DNA of 46,503 nucleotides from Rhodanobacter sp. 67-28 (lineage in GTDB: Bacteria; Pseudomonadota; Gammaproteobacteria; Xanthomonadales; Rhodanobacteraceae). Both the position numbers and the translations under genes were made by a program. This document shows, piece by piece, positions 1 through 7,926 of this stretch. Location of the stretch: positions 1-46,503 of the forward strand of contig MKTU01000032.1 of the NCBI GenBank assembly GCA_001898415.1. Direction: 5' to 3'. The notes under the pieces were generated by a model, which was not told the DNA's origin, made no database searches, and was given only the letters and a program-made list of their open reading frames with translations. How positions within the stretch are numbered: position 1 is the first letter of the stretch; each line of letters starts with the position of its first letter.

Positions 1-446
1 TCATGCCGGTGCCTCGACCGACGGGCGCCATGGCGGCGCGCGAAATCCGCGGCCAGCGCGGCCAGGGTGACCGACTCGAACCGCTGCAGCAGCAGTGCCT
101 CGGCGTCGGCGAAGGCGGTATCCAGCGCCGCATTGATCGCCTGCTCGACGAGGCATTCGGGATGTTCATTCCGGTTGCCCACGGCGAACAGTGCAGGCTC
201 GCCCAGCGCTTCGTGCAACTGGCGCAGCGTGACCTTGGAGAGATCCGCCGAAATGCGCCAGCCGCCGGCGTGTCCGCGATCCGCCGTGACCAGGCCGGCC
301 TCGCGCAGCAGGCCCATGGTGCGGCGGACCACCACCGGATGCGTGCCCAGGCACTGCGCCAGCGCATCGGATGTCATCGGCGTATCGCGCTCGGCCATGT
401 GCAGCAAGGCGTGGAGTACGGCGGAAAGTCGGCTGTCTCGTTTCAT
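1..446 (-). CDS. Rrf2 family transcriptional regulator (3' end outside window)
   Basis: The minus-strand frame opens at an ATG at 446 and runs off the window after 148 codons, about the usual full length of an Rrf2 protein, so only a few residues should be missing. The N-terminus (MKRDSRLSAVLHALLHMAER) and the winged-helix segment with LAQCLGTHPVVVRR and a GHAGGWR wing are typical of Rrf2 proteins. IscR/NsrR-type members carry three clustered cysteines for an iron-sulfur cluster. Here only one Cys (in HPECLVEQ) lies in that area, so it is probably a cluster-free, YwnA-like member; that is inference. It diverges from a methyltransferase gene with a palindrome at 447-463 directly before its start, which suggests it represses itself and that gene. 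Confidence 0.85.
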   Translation of the reverse strand, partial: MKRDSRLSAVLHALLHMAERDTPMTSDALAQCLGTHPVVVRRTMGLLREAGLVTADRGHAGGWRISADLSKVTLRQLHEALGEPALFAVGNRNEHPECLVEQAINAALDTAFADAEALLLQRFESVTLAALAADFARRHGARRSRHRH

Positions 447-463
447 GTAACAAACGATGTTAC
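447..463. promoter_or_regulatory. Palindromic operator candidate between Rrf2 gene and methyltransferase gene
   Basis: GTAACA (447-452), a 5-base spacer and TGTTAC (458-463) form a perfect 6-5-6 inverted repeat. It touches the first codon of the Rrf2 gene and lies 34 bases before the divergent methyltransferase start. Position and symmetry suit binding by a dimeric winged-helix regulator such as the adjacent Rrf2 protein. Binding itself is inferred. Confidence 0.6.
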
Positions 464-497
464 GTTAGTGCCTCCATGTCAAGCGGGCGAGGGCAGC

Positions 498-1175
498 ATG
501 TCTTCTTTCAACGATCCCCAGGCGGTGGCGCGATACACGGACGGGCCGCTGCGGCAGGTGCCGGGATTGCATGCGCTCCACCAGATGACCGGCCTGCTCC
601 TGCACGAGCACGTGCCCTCCGATGGGCGCGTGCTGGTGCTCGGCGCCGGTGGAGGTCTTGAGCTCAAGGCCTTCGCCGAGACCTACCCGCACTGGCGTCT
701 GCTCGGCGTCGACCCGTCAGCGCCGATGCTGGAATTGGCCGTCCAGACGCTGGGGCCGCTGGCGCCGCGGGTGGAGTTGCTGGAGGGCACCATCGATGCG
801 GCTCCGGCCATCGAATTCGACGGCGCGGTTTGCCTGCTGACCATGCACTTCCTGTCCGTCGACGAACGCTTGCATGCGCTGCGCGAGCTGAGGCGCCGAT
901 TGAAACCCGGCGCCCCGCTCGTCATGGCACACCACAGCGTTCCCGATGCACGGGACGAAAAGCTGCGCTGGCTTGGCAGGCACGTGGCTTTCATGACTTC
1001 AAACGGCATGCCGGTGGCAACCCCGGCCGCCACGATCGAAGCGATGGCCAGCCGTCTCCCGCTGCTTCCCCCCGAAGCCGAGGTCGACTTGCTGGAGCAG
1101 GCCGGCTTCGAGCGGCATGAGCTGTTCTATGCGGCTTTCACGTTCAAGGGATGGGTGGCGTATGCGGCTTCGTGA
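498..1175 (+). CDS. Class I SAM-dependent methyltransferase
   Basis: This 225-aa protein begins MSSFNDPQAVARYTDGPLRQ. Motif I is VLVLGAGGGLELKAF (about residues 45-60), followed by the acidic LLGVDPSAPML loop that holds the SAM ribose, and a motif around FDGAVCLLTMHFL. This is the layout of stand-alone small-molecule methyltransferases. The reading frame extends upstream through the divergent regulator, but the ATG at 498 lies after the palindrome and fits the family N-terminus. The substrate cannot be told. Its divergent pairing with an Rrf2 regulator and a shared operator suggests inducible expression, perhaps a response to a chemical stress (inference). Confidence 0.85.
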   Translation: MSSFNDPQAVARYTDGPLRQVPGLHALHQMTGLLLHEHVPSDGRVLVLGAGGGLELKAFAETYPHWRLLGVDPSAPMLELAVQTLGPLAPRVELLEGTIDAAPAIEFDGAVCLLTMHFLSVDERLHALRELRRRLKPGAPLVMAHHSVPDARDEKLRWLGRHVAFMTSNGMPVATPAATIEAMASRLPLLPPEAEVDLLEQAGFERHELFYAAFTFKGWVAYAAS

Positions 1176-1319
1176 AAATCCTCCAACCTCATGCCTCGAT
1201 CGGCAAAGGCTTGCGCGACAGACAGGCCGCGTGGATGCCGGGCCTCATCGTCTTGCCGGCCGGCAGCCATTCGATCGGGTCGCCGCGGGCGCACCGAATC
1301 CGGCGGGAAGCCAGATGCG

Positions 1320-2075
1320 TCAGCGCGCGGTCATGCCGCCATCCACGCGGTAATTCGCGCCGGTCAGGAACTTGCCGCGATCCGACACGAGCAGCGCCAC
1401 GACTTCGGCGATGTCCTCGGTGGCGCCGATGCGGCCAAGCGGCAGAAGCTGCAGCCACGCGTCCGTGGAAAATCCCGGCGTCGTCCTGGCGAACTCGTCG
1501 GAGCCCGGCGTGGCGATGACGCCGGGCGACATGACGTTCACGCGGATTGCCGGCGCCACTTCCAGGGCGAGCGTGCGCGAGTAGTACTCGAGCGCCGCCT
1601 TTGCAGCGCCGTAGTGAGCAAAGGCGCCGAACGGCATTGCCGCCGCCGCCGAGGATATGTTCACGACGGCTGCAACCTTCGAGTCCCGAAGCGCGGGGAG
1701 GACGGCGTTGGTGAGGCGGATCGCGGCGAAGAGGTTGAGCTCGAGGCTGTCGTGCCATGCCTCGTCGGGAATCGTCGAGGACCCTTCCAGAAAAGCGCGC
1801 GCACCGCCCGCGTTGTTCACGAGGATGTCGAGGCCGCCGAGCGCCGCGATCGCCTGTGTCGCGATCGCCTCCACGCCTTCGCTAGTGGCGACGTCGCCGG
1901 ATACGAACGTTGCCCCGGCGGGCATGTCGTCGTCGGGCTTGCGTGCGGCGACCACGACCTTGGCGCCGGCATCGAGAAGGCGCTGCGCGATCGCCGCGCC
2001 GATGCCGCGTGTGCCTCCGGTGACCAGGGCACGGCGGCCGGCAAGTTCTTTCGGGAAATCGGATGGGTTGGACAT
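1320..2075 (-). CDS. SDR family NAD(P)-dependent oxidoreductase
   Basis: This 251-aa classical short-chain dehydrogenase/reductase has TGGTRGIG at residues 19-26 (cofactor loop), NNAG at 87-90, Ser141/142, and the catalytic pair Tyr155 and Lys159 (YGAAK). It ends VDGGMTAR, the usual SDR tail. It would oxidise or reduce an alcohol/carbonyl substrate in the cytoplasm; the substrate is unknown. It is the third gene, after a 198-bp gap, in a minus-strand run that diverges from a LysR regulator, so it may belong to that regulon. The gap could also hold its own promoter. Confidence 0.9.
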   Translation of the reverse strand: MSNPSDFPKELAGRRALVTGGTRGIGAAIAQRLLDAGAKVVVAARKPDDDMPAGATFVSGDVATSEGVEAIATQAIAALGGLDILVNNAGGARAFLEGSSTIPDEAWHDSLELNLFAAIRLTNAVLPALRDSKVAAVVNISSAAAAMPFGAFAHYGAAKAALEYYSRTLALEVAPAIRVNVMSPGVIATPGSDEFARTTPGFSTDAWLQLLPLGRIGATEDIAEVVALLVSDRGKFLTGANYRVDGGMTAR

Positions 2076-2273
2076 GGGATGTTCCTTGGTAGAGGTCGAT
2101 GTTCATCGCGCCGTGATCCGGCCTGCGGGGTGGTCACGATCGTGTCGTGATCGCCCGGCATCGCTCACGGCTCCTTCTTGAATTTCGAATAGGTCGTGGA
2201 AAATCAGTGGGGCGGATGACTCGCGTCAGCGCTTCTGAAAAGCTCGCGGTGAATGCCGGCCGGGCGTGCCGCG

Positions 2274-3008
2274 TCAGATCTGCGCCAGCCCGCCATCGAC
2301 GGCGAGCTCGCTGGCGGTCATGAAGCCGCTGTCCGACGACGCGAGAAAGGCCGCCGCCGCCCCGATCTCCGCCGGTTCGGCCATGCGCTGCAGCGGGTTC
2401 ATCGAGGCGAACACCTTCATGCCTTCCTCGCCCACCGCGGCCTTGGCCAGTTCGGTCGCCGTCGGCCCGGGCGACAGCACGTTGACCCGGATGCCGGTGC
2501 CCTTCAGGTCCTGCGCGAAGGTCTTGGCAAGGTTGCGCACGGCGGCCTTGCTCGCGCTGTAGACGCCGAACGCCGGGGCGCCGGTGGTGCCGGCGCTCGA
2601 TCCGGTCAGGATGATCGAGCCGCCCGGGCCCATCAGCGGCAGTGCCTTCTGCACCGTGAAAATCGTGCCCTTCACATTGGTGTCGAAGGTTTCGTCGATG
2701 TGTTCGGCGGTGATCTCGCCCAGCGGAAGCAGGCTGCCCGTCCCGGCGTTGGCGAACACGATGTCGAGCGTTCCGCGCTCGGCCTTCACCGTTGCGTAAA
2801 GCCGGTCGAGATCGGTCGGGTCCGAGACCGAACCCTGCACTGCGCGGGCGTTGGGGCCGAGTTCGGCCACCGCGGCGTCGAGCGCTTCCTGCCGACGGCC
2901 GTAGATGAAGACGAAGGCGCCGTCCTCGATGAAGCGCTTTGCCGCCGCGCGGCCGATGCCGGTGGCGCCGCCGGTGATCACCGCGGTCTTTCCATGCAAC
3001 TTGCTCAT
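2274..3008 (-). CDS. SDR family oxidoreductase
   Basis: This 244-aa classical SDR has TGGATGIG at residues 12-19, ANAG near 86-89, Ser137/138 and the catalytic YSASK with Tyr150 and Lys154. It ends ELAVDGGLAQI. The open frame extends further upstream, but the start at 3008 (MSKLHGKTAVITGG) puts the Rossmann strand at the standard distance. It lies 89 bases downstream of the NAD(P)-binding protein gene and probably shares its transcript, divergent from the LysR gene at 3826. Family members act on quinones, sugars or xenobiotic carbonyls; nothing here fixes the substrate. Confidence 0.9.
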   Translation of the reverse strand: MSKLHGKTAVITGGATGIGRAAAKRFIEDGAFVFIYGRRQEALDAAVAELGPNARAVQGSVSDPTDLDRLYATVKAERGTLDIVFANAGTGSLLPLGEITAEHIDETFDTNVKGTIFTVQKALPLMGPGGSIILTGSSAGTTGAPAFGVYSASKAAVRNLAKTFAQDLKGTGIRVNVLSPGPTATELAKAAVGEEGMKVFASMNPLQRMAEPAEIGAAAAFLASSDSGFMTASELAVDGGLAQI

Positions 3009-3097
3009 GTCATGAATCCTGGATGGGGTTGCAACTGCCGAAGCAGTGATGGGGATGGCGCGCCGATCGCGATCCTTGTCGCGATGGCCGTACGCGC

Positions 3098-3697
3098 TCA
3101 GGGCTGCTGCTTGAACAGGTCCTGGAAAATCAGCGGGCCCCAGACGCGGCCGCGTGCCTGCACCAGGGTGCCGCCTTCGTCGAACCTGCCGAGGTTGACG
3201 GGGGCGAAGCCGAGTCGCTTGGCAAGGTCCGCCACTTGCGCGGTGGCCGCTTCGTCGTCGCCCGACAGGAACACCACCCGGTGGCCGCCCTGGACGTTCG
3301 GGTCGGTGGTCAGCGTGCGCGCCAGCAGGTGATTGAAGCCCTTGACGAACCTGGCGCCGGGGAACGACCTGGCGGCGAAGGCGGAGGAGGGGAGGCCGTC
3401 GAGCGTTTCGACGGGGGCATTCGTGTTCATCGCGTCGATGATCGTCTTGCCCTTCCAGTCCGGAAGCGCCTTGCCGACGTCCTGGTGCGCCTCGAACAGC
3501 ACCGCCAGGATGATCACGTCCGCCTTGACCGCTTCCTGCAATGTCCGGGGGATAACCTTGGGGCCGATCGCCTGCGCTTGGGGCAACAGGGCTTCGGGCG
3601 GCCGCCGACTGGCGACCGTGACCTCGATGTCGTTGCGGGCGAACGCGCGGGCGAGGGCCTGGCCTATGGAACCGAAACCGATGATGGCGTAGCTCAT
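3098..3697 (-). CDS. NADPH-dependent F420 reductase-like / NAD(P)-binding protein
   Basis: This 199-aa protein starts MSYAIIGFGSIGQALARAFA, with a GFGSIG dinucleotide loop at residues 7-12 and VASRRPPEAL after the second strand. That Arg-rich loop suggests NADP(H) preference. The pattern matches the small F420:NADP oxidoreductase-like family of reductases, which in proteobacteria often sit beside LysR regulators and act without F420. It is the first gene of the minus-strand run and is separated from the divergent LysR gene by 128 bases carrying a LysR-type site. Reaction and substrate are not determined. Confidence 0.8.
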   Translation of the reverse strand: MSYAIIGFGSIGQALARAFARNDIEVTVASRRPPEALLPQAQAIGPKVIPRTLQEAVKADVIILAVLFEAHQDVGKALPDWKGKTIIDAMNTNAPVETLDGLPSSAFAARSFPGARFVKGFNHLLARTLTTDPNVQGGHRVVFLSGDDEAATAQVADLAKRLGFAPVNLGRFDEGGTLVQARGRVWGPLIFQDLFKQQP

Positions 3698-3792
3698 GGG
3701 GATGATCCTTCTTGAGTGGAGTGATCCGGCCTGTTCGAGCCGGTTGCCCCACCCATCTGGGTCGCTTGACGCATCAATACAATTGACGAAAT

Positions 3793-3807
3793 ATCGCTTG
3801 ATACGAT
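3793..3807. promoter_or_regulatory. LysR-type operator candidate
   Basis: ATCG (3793-3796) and CGAT (3804-3807) are inverted arms 7 bases apart, containing a T-N11-A core (3794-3806), the generic LysR recognition form. A partly similar stretch (TCGCTTGACGCATCA) lies about 30 bases upstream at 3761-3775. Both fall between the divergent reductase and LysR genes. Confidence 0.45.
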
Positions 3808-3825
3808 CTATTTTCTGGATAACCG

Positions 3826-4731
3826 ATGCTCGACAACGTCACCATCAACCAGCTGCGTGCGTTCGTTGCGGTGTGCGACCAGGGCAGCTTCTCGGGTGCC
3901 GCGCGCAAGCTCGCGCGGGCGCAGTCGGCCATCAGCCACGCGATCAAGGCGCTGGAGAGTGCGTTCGACGTCGAGCTGTTCGAGCGCAACACGCGCAAGG
4001 CCCAGCTCACCGCGGCGGGGCGCAGCCTTCTGCCGGACGCCCGGGCGGTGATCTCGCGTACGGAGGAAATGAAGAACCGCGCCGGCGCGATCGCCAAGGC
4101 CGGCGTGCCGCAGGTATCGGTGGCGGTCGACGCCTACTTCCCGCGCGCCCACCTGGTCGACGGCTTGCGCACGCTGCAGGAAGAGTTTCCGACCGCCGCG
4201 ATCAACCTGCGCATCACCACCATGCAGGGCGGCGAAAAGCTGGTGCTCGAAAAAGTGTGCGCGCTGGCCGTCACCATCAACGACGTGCCGGAAGTGAACC
4301 CGCAAGCCATCGAACGCCACTGGCTGCGCGAGGAGGAGATGGTGACGGTATGCGCGCCGTCCTATCCGCTCGCTTCGACACCCAAACCCATCCCGGTGGA
4401 CGAGTTTGGCCGATACATACAGGTCATCGTCACGGACAACCAGCCCGGCGCCGAAGAGAGCCAGCAGGGTGTAGCCGGCAAGCGCCAGTGGCTGGTCAAC
4501 GACCTGGGCGCCAAACGCGACCTGCTCAAGGCCGGCCTCGGCTGGGGACACTTGCCACGGCACCTGGTCAGCGAGGATCTGGCAAGCGGAGCGCTCGTCG
4601 AGCTTGAGCGTCGCGCCTGGCACATGGGCCCGCTGACGTTCGTGATCTCGCAGCGCCGGGGTCACGATTTCTCGCCGTGCGAGTTGCGGCTGATCGAGTT
4701 GCTCGGGAAACCTCGGCGTTCGCTCGTTTGA
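3826..4731 (+). CDS. LysR family transcriptional regulator
   Basis: This 301-aa protein has a typical LysR winged helix-turn-helix in residues 5-65 (INQLRAFVAVCDQGSFSGAA, then ISHAIKALE and FERNTRKAQLTAAG). A two-lobed effector domain follows from about residue 90. Length is normal. It diverges from the three-gene dehydrogenase run at 3697-1320 and is probably its activator or repressor as well as its own regulator. The effector cannot be told. The start at 3826 is the only ATG giving the family-length N-terminus. Confidence 0.92.
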   Translation: MLDNVTINQLRAFVAVCDQGSFSGAARKLARAQSAISHAIKALESAFDVELFERNTRKAQLTAAGRSLLPDARAVISRTEEMKNRAGAIAKAGVPQVSVAVDAYFPRAHLVDGLRTLQEEFPTAAINLRITTMQGGEKLVLEKVCALAVTINDVPEVNPQAIERHWLREEEMVTVCAPSYPLASTPKPIPVDEFGRYIQVIVTDNQPGAEESQQGVAGKRQWLVNDLGAKRDLLKAGLGWGHLPRHLVSEDLASGALVELERRAWHMGPLTFVISQRRGHDFSPCELRLIELLGKPRRSLV

Positions 4732-4860
4732 AGAAGTGGGAGAAAAGTGTCGGGGGCAATGCGCGACGGATGATGAGGGGTGGAATGGCAGGTTGAGGCC
4801 AATAAAGGAGACCTGGTGAGCTGGCCCGGGTTTGACTGACCCTCTCGGACCGCGCGCAGG

Positions 4861-5232
4861 GTGCCGAGCGAGAATTGCACGTCGAAGTCATGCATTTTCC
4901 TGAAGCCCGCGGAGCCCCCGCTTTCCGCGGCCGATCCCGGTGCCGAGTCGGTGCTGCCCATTGATGCCGAGGAGGTTTCCATCTGCCTGGAACAGGCACT
5001 GCCTGCCTTGACCTGGTCATCCGCTACGGATGCATCCGGGGAAGTGGGCGAGGGCCGGGTGGAATTTTCCCGACCCGGTGGGCATGCGACCCGGTCACTG
5101 GCGCCGCACTGCTCGCGTCGCTCGGACTGCACCCCGCTGGTACGGCGGCTGTGCGATCAGTTCGGTTGGGTCGCCTTTGACGAGTCGCCCCTGCTGTTCA
5201 AGCCTCACCGTCCACCCCCGGCACCGGGTTGA
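4861..5232 (+). CDS. Uncertain 123-aa ORF in the LysR-AraC intergenic region
   Basis: Between the LysR stop (4731) and the AraC stop (5205) the only stretch with coding-like, GC-rich third positions is this GTG-started frame, which would overlap the convergent AraC 3' end by 28 bases. The segment PLVRRLCDQFGW resembles the end of a histidine-kinase ATPase domain, but no N-, G1- or G2-box precedes it in any frame I read. No good ribosome binding site sits before the GTG. It is either a small unknown gene or a decayed fragment. Bases 4732-4860 show nothing else. Confidence 0.25.
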   Translation: MPSENCTSKSCIFLKPAEPPLSAADPGAESVLPIDAEEVSICLEQALPALTWSSATDASGEVGEGRVEFSRPGGHATRSLAPHCSRRSDCTPLVRRLCDQFGWVAFDESPLLFKPHRPPPAPG

Positions 5233-6110
5233 GGGAGACGTGGCTCATTGCCTTTTTCAGCTCCCCCATTCCGCAACCACGCGCGCGGCGACATGCCCAC
5301 AGACTGGGTGAAAACCCGCGACAGTGACGACGCGTTGCGATAGCCGAGCTGCAGGCTCGCCGTTTTCAGCGAAGCGCCTTGGCGAAGCAGGGCCTGCGCG
5401 ACGGCAACGCGCCATTGCGTGAGGTACTCGACCGGCGTGTGGCCGACGTGCTGCTTGAAGGCGGCGGCAAATGCACTGCGCGACATGCCGGCGGTCTCGG
5501 CCATGGCGGCCAGCGACCAGTCTGCGCCGGGCTGCTCGTGGATCGCGGTCAGTGTGCGCGCCAGCTTCGGGTCCGACAGGCCGGTCAGCATGCCCGGCGG
5601 CAGTTTCGCCTCTGCGGGATGGTCGAGCAGCCAGCGCAGCAGTTGCAGCACCAGCACGTCGAACAGGCGGTCGGCCAGCAGGCGCTGGCCGCAGCGTACC
5701 CGCTCGGCTTCCGCGAACAGCAGCGCCAGCGTCTGCTCCAGGCCGTCCACCGCCCGCAGTGGCAGCACCAGCAGCGGCGGCAGGGCGCGCGCCAGCGGAT
5801 GCCGCGCGCCGCCATCGAAATCAAGCGTGGCGCAGACGAAATCCGAACCCTCGGCCGGCGGGTTGTGGAAGCTGTGCGCCAGCGGGCGCGGGTAGAACAA
5901 CAGGCTCGGTTCGGCAACCTCGATGCGGCGCGGCACACCGCTGCGCGGGCGATGCGTCACCACCAGTTCGCCCCGTCGCAACACGTGCAGGAAACCCCGC
6001 CCCGGCCGGGCGTCGAATTGCGCCAACCCGCACAGCGCCCCGGCATGAAACAGGTGCGCCCGCACGTGGAAGCGCTCCATCAGTGACGACAAGCGGTCGA
6101 GGGTAGCCAT
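5205..6110 (-). CDS. AraC family transcriptional regulator with cupin-type sensor domain
   Basis: This 301-aa protein has an N-terminal cupin-like effector region (residues 1-150; LSSLMERFHVRAHLFHAGAL and FLHVLRRGELVVTHR), as in the Cupin_6 group. The C-terminal double helix-turn-helix has WSLAAMAETAGMSRSAFAAA and the signature GYRNASSLSRVFTQSVGMSP. I chose ATG 6110 (MATLDRLSSL) because GGAAG lies 6 bases before it; a start at 6125 adds five residues. It diverges from the secreted-protein gene at 6246 and may control it. Members of this group often answer to aldehydes or other reactive small molecules; the ligand here is unknown. Confidence 0.9.
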   Translation of the reverse strand: MATLDRLSSLMERFHVRAHLFHAGALCGLAQFDARPGRGFLHVLRRGELVVTHRPRSGVPRRIEVAEPSLLFYPRPLAHSFHNPPAEGSDFVCATLDFDGGARHPLARALPPLLVLPLRAVDGLEQTLALLFAEAERVRCGQRLLADRLFDVLVLQLLRWLLDHPAEAKLPPGMLTGLSDPKLARTLTAIHEQPGADWSLAAMAETAGMSRSAFAAAFKQHVGHTPVEYLTQWRVAVAQALLRQGASLKTASLQLGYRNASSLSRVFTQSVGMSPRAWLRNGGAEKGNEPRLPQPGAGGGR

Positions 6111-6245
6111 GGTTTGCTTCCGCATCCTGGACGATCAGTGGTATTTCATGGACAAAATAACACCTGTGGAGGGCGCTCCGGGGCGACGCTGGCCCCACGT
6201 CGCCAAGCATCCGCCAAGGCGGCACATCCCCGATGAGGAGTCGCC

Positions 6246-7034
6246 ATGTCCACACACCCGCCGTTGCATCCACGCCAGCCGCTCGGCACCCGCGCGCGTC
6301 TTGCCATCGCCGTGGCACTGCTGCTGGGCGGTTCGGCCAGCTTCGCCCATGACGGCACCACGCACGCTGGTGGCATCGCCAGCGCACCGGCCAAAGCCGT
6401 GCAGGCACCGTTCGACATCGTGCATACCAGGGTCAGCACCGAGGGAAACATCGCCACGTTTCACATCGCCGTATCCGGCAAGGCCGGCGACAGCAAGCCG
6501 GTGAAGACCGGCAAGCTCGCCGGCAGCAGCGTGTTCTCCTACGTGTGGCCGACCACGCTCGATCCCTACCTGGTCGGCTTCGAGCATGGCAGCGGCATTC
6601 TCGCGTTCGCGGTCACTGCGCATCCCGACTTCGACGACACCCCGCTGTTCGACGAGAACGGCGATGGCGACCCCGGCAATGATGGCAACCTGTGGCACTC
6701 GCACTGGGTGGTGCTGCAGCCCGACGACGCCTGCGGCAAGGGCGCGCTGAAGGTGGTCGACATCGCCGAGGGCAGCAAGCCGCGACTGCCCAGGACCTGG
6801 CCAGGCCTGCCGATCCTGATCGACAGCCCCGGCTGGAGCCCCGTCTTCGACGACCACTCGCTGGAGGTGCGGGTGCCGTTCGACGACATCGGCGCCGTCG
6901 ACGCCGCCGGTTTCGACGGTGTCACCGCCGCCTTGCGCGTCAACGCCAGCGTGCACGATCCGCTGCTGTGCGTTGTCGACGTGTTCAAGGTGGCCTCGGG
7001 CGACTTGTCACGACCGGGCAGGGTCAATCGCTGA
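6246..7034 (+). CDS. Secreted protein of unknown function with an acidic DENGDGD loop
   Basis: This 262-aa protein has a signal peptide: charged start, then ARLAIAVALLLGGSASFA with cleavage near residue 35. The mature part carries DENGDGDPGND, an acidic loop like EF-hand or dockerin calcium sites, and several His-rich spots (WHSHW). I do not recognise the family. A GAGGAG ribosome binding site (6236-6241) lies 4 bases before the ATG. It diverges from the AraC regulator gene with 135 bases between, so co-regulation is likely but unproven. Confidence 0.75.
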   Translation: MSTHPPLHPRQPLGTRARLAIAVALLLGGSASFAHDGTTHAGGIASAPAKAVQAPFDIVHTRVSTEGNIATFHIAVSGKAGDSKPVKTGKLAGSSVFSYVWPTTLDPYLVGFEHGSGILAFAVTAHPDFDDTPLFDENGDGDPGNDGNLWHSHWVVLQPDDACGKGALKVVDIAEGSKPRLPRTWPGLPILIDSPGWSPVFDDHSLEVRVPFDDIGAVDAAGFDGVTAALRVNASVHDPLLCVVDVFKVASGDLSRPGRVNR

Positions 7035-7261
7035 TCGGGGAGGGGCGGCGGCTGGCTGTTCTGTCGTACGCGGTGCGCCTCGTCTCGCGCATCGGCCAGC
7101 CGCCCTGACCCTCCGCCGACGTATTCCGCCAAGCAGGTGATTCGCGCGACTGCGTGGTGTGGCGGTGAGGGGGTGAGACGGACGCGCTTCGCCTCGACGG
7201 CCGCGGGGAGTACCGTGCATCGCATCGGCTGCGTCGCCAGCCATCTGCTTTCCCCTGCTTC

Positions 7262-7768
7262 ATGCCCGACGACCTGGCCTACCTTTCCGTCGATACGCCG
7301 CTGGGCGTTTTCCTCGTCGCCGAGCGCGACGGAGCCCTGAAAGGCGGCTGGTTCGAGGGGCAGAAGTACTTTCCGGCCATCTCGCCGGAAGCCGGGTGGC
7401 GGAAGGCCGCGACGCCCTTGTTGCACGAGGCCGGGCGGCAGCTGGACGCCTATTTCGCCGGCGAGCTGACGCACCTGGAGATGCCGCTGGCGCCGGAAGG
7501 CACCGCGTTCCAGCAGCAGGTGTGGCGCGCGCTGTGCGCGGTGCCGTACGGGGAGACGACGACGTACGCGGCGTTGGCGCGGGCGATTGGCCGGCCCGAG
7601 GCGTTCCACCCGGTGGGCGCGGCGGTGGGGCGCAACCCGATTTCGCTGTTCGTGCCTTGCCACCGCGCGCTGGGCAGCAACGGCTCGCTGACCGGCTACG
7701 CGGGCGGGCTGGCCCGCAAGCGCTGGCTGCTCGATCACGAAGGACGCGAGCGCCGCTTGTTCGATTGA
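7262..7768 (+). CDS. ogt: Methylated-DNA--[protein]-cysteine S-methyltransferase
   Basis: This 168-aa protein removes O6-alkyl groups from guanine in DNA by irreversible transfer to its own cysteine. The active-site motif is PCHR with Cys133, within LFVPCHRALGSNGSLTGYAGG. The preceding helix FQQQVWRALCAVPYGETTTY and RKRWLLDHE near the C-terminus are hallmarks of the Ogt/AdaC fold. It has no Ada N-terminal zinc domain. The ribosome binding site is poor. The gene stands alone; 7035-7261 and 7769-7926 hold no further gene that I can see. Confidence 0.95.
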   Translation: MPDDLAYLSVDTPLGVFLVAERDGALKGGWFEGQKYFPAISPEAGWRKAATPLLHEAGRQLDAYFAGELTHLEMPLAPEGTAFQQQVWRALCAVPYGETTTYAALARAIGRPEAFHPVGAAVGRNPISLFVPCHRALGSNGSLTGYAGGLARKRWLLDHEGRERRLFD

Positions 7769-7926
7769 GCCGGGAATGACGGCCCCGACCAGGATGCCTT
7801 GTCGGGCGGCTTTGGCATCCAGGTGCAGATCACGGCGGCGCGCGGCCGCCGCTTGAACCCGGCGCCCTCCGCCCCTTTGCTGCCGTTGATTGGCCGGGTC
7901 GCGAGACTCGCGAGCGGTCTCGGACC

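Noticed and set aside
3098..3697. F420-dependent enzyme as literal F420 reductase
   Set aside because: No F420 biosynthesis evidence in the window; family members in proteobacteria usually use NADPH and other acceptors.
2274..3752. SDR frame extended upstream through the whole F420-reductase-like gene
   Set aside because: The Rossmann motif requires the start at 3008; the extension is out of frame for the real neighbour.
7047..7104. Inverted repeat GGCGGCTGGC / GCCAGCCGCC after the secreted-protein gene as a terminator
   Set aside because: The loop is 38 bases and no T-run follows, so it is not a convincing rho-independent terminator.
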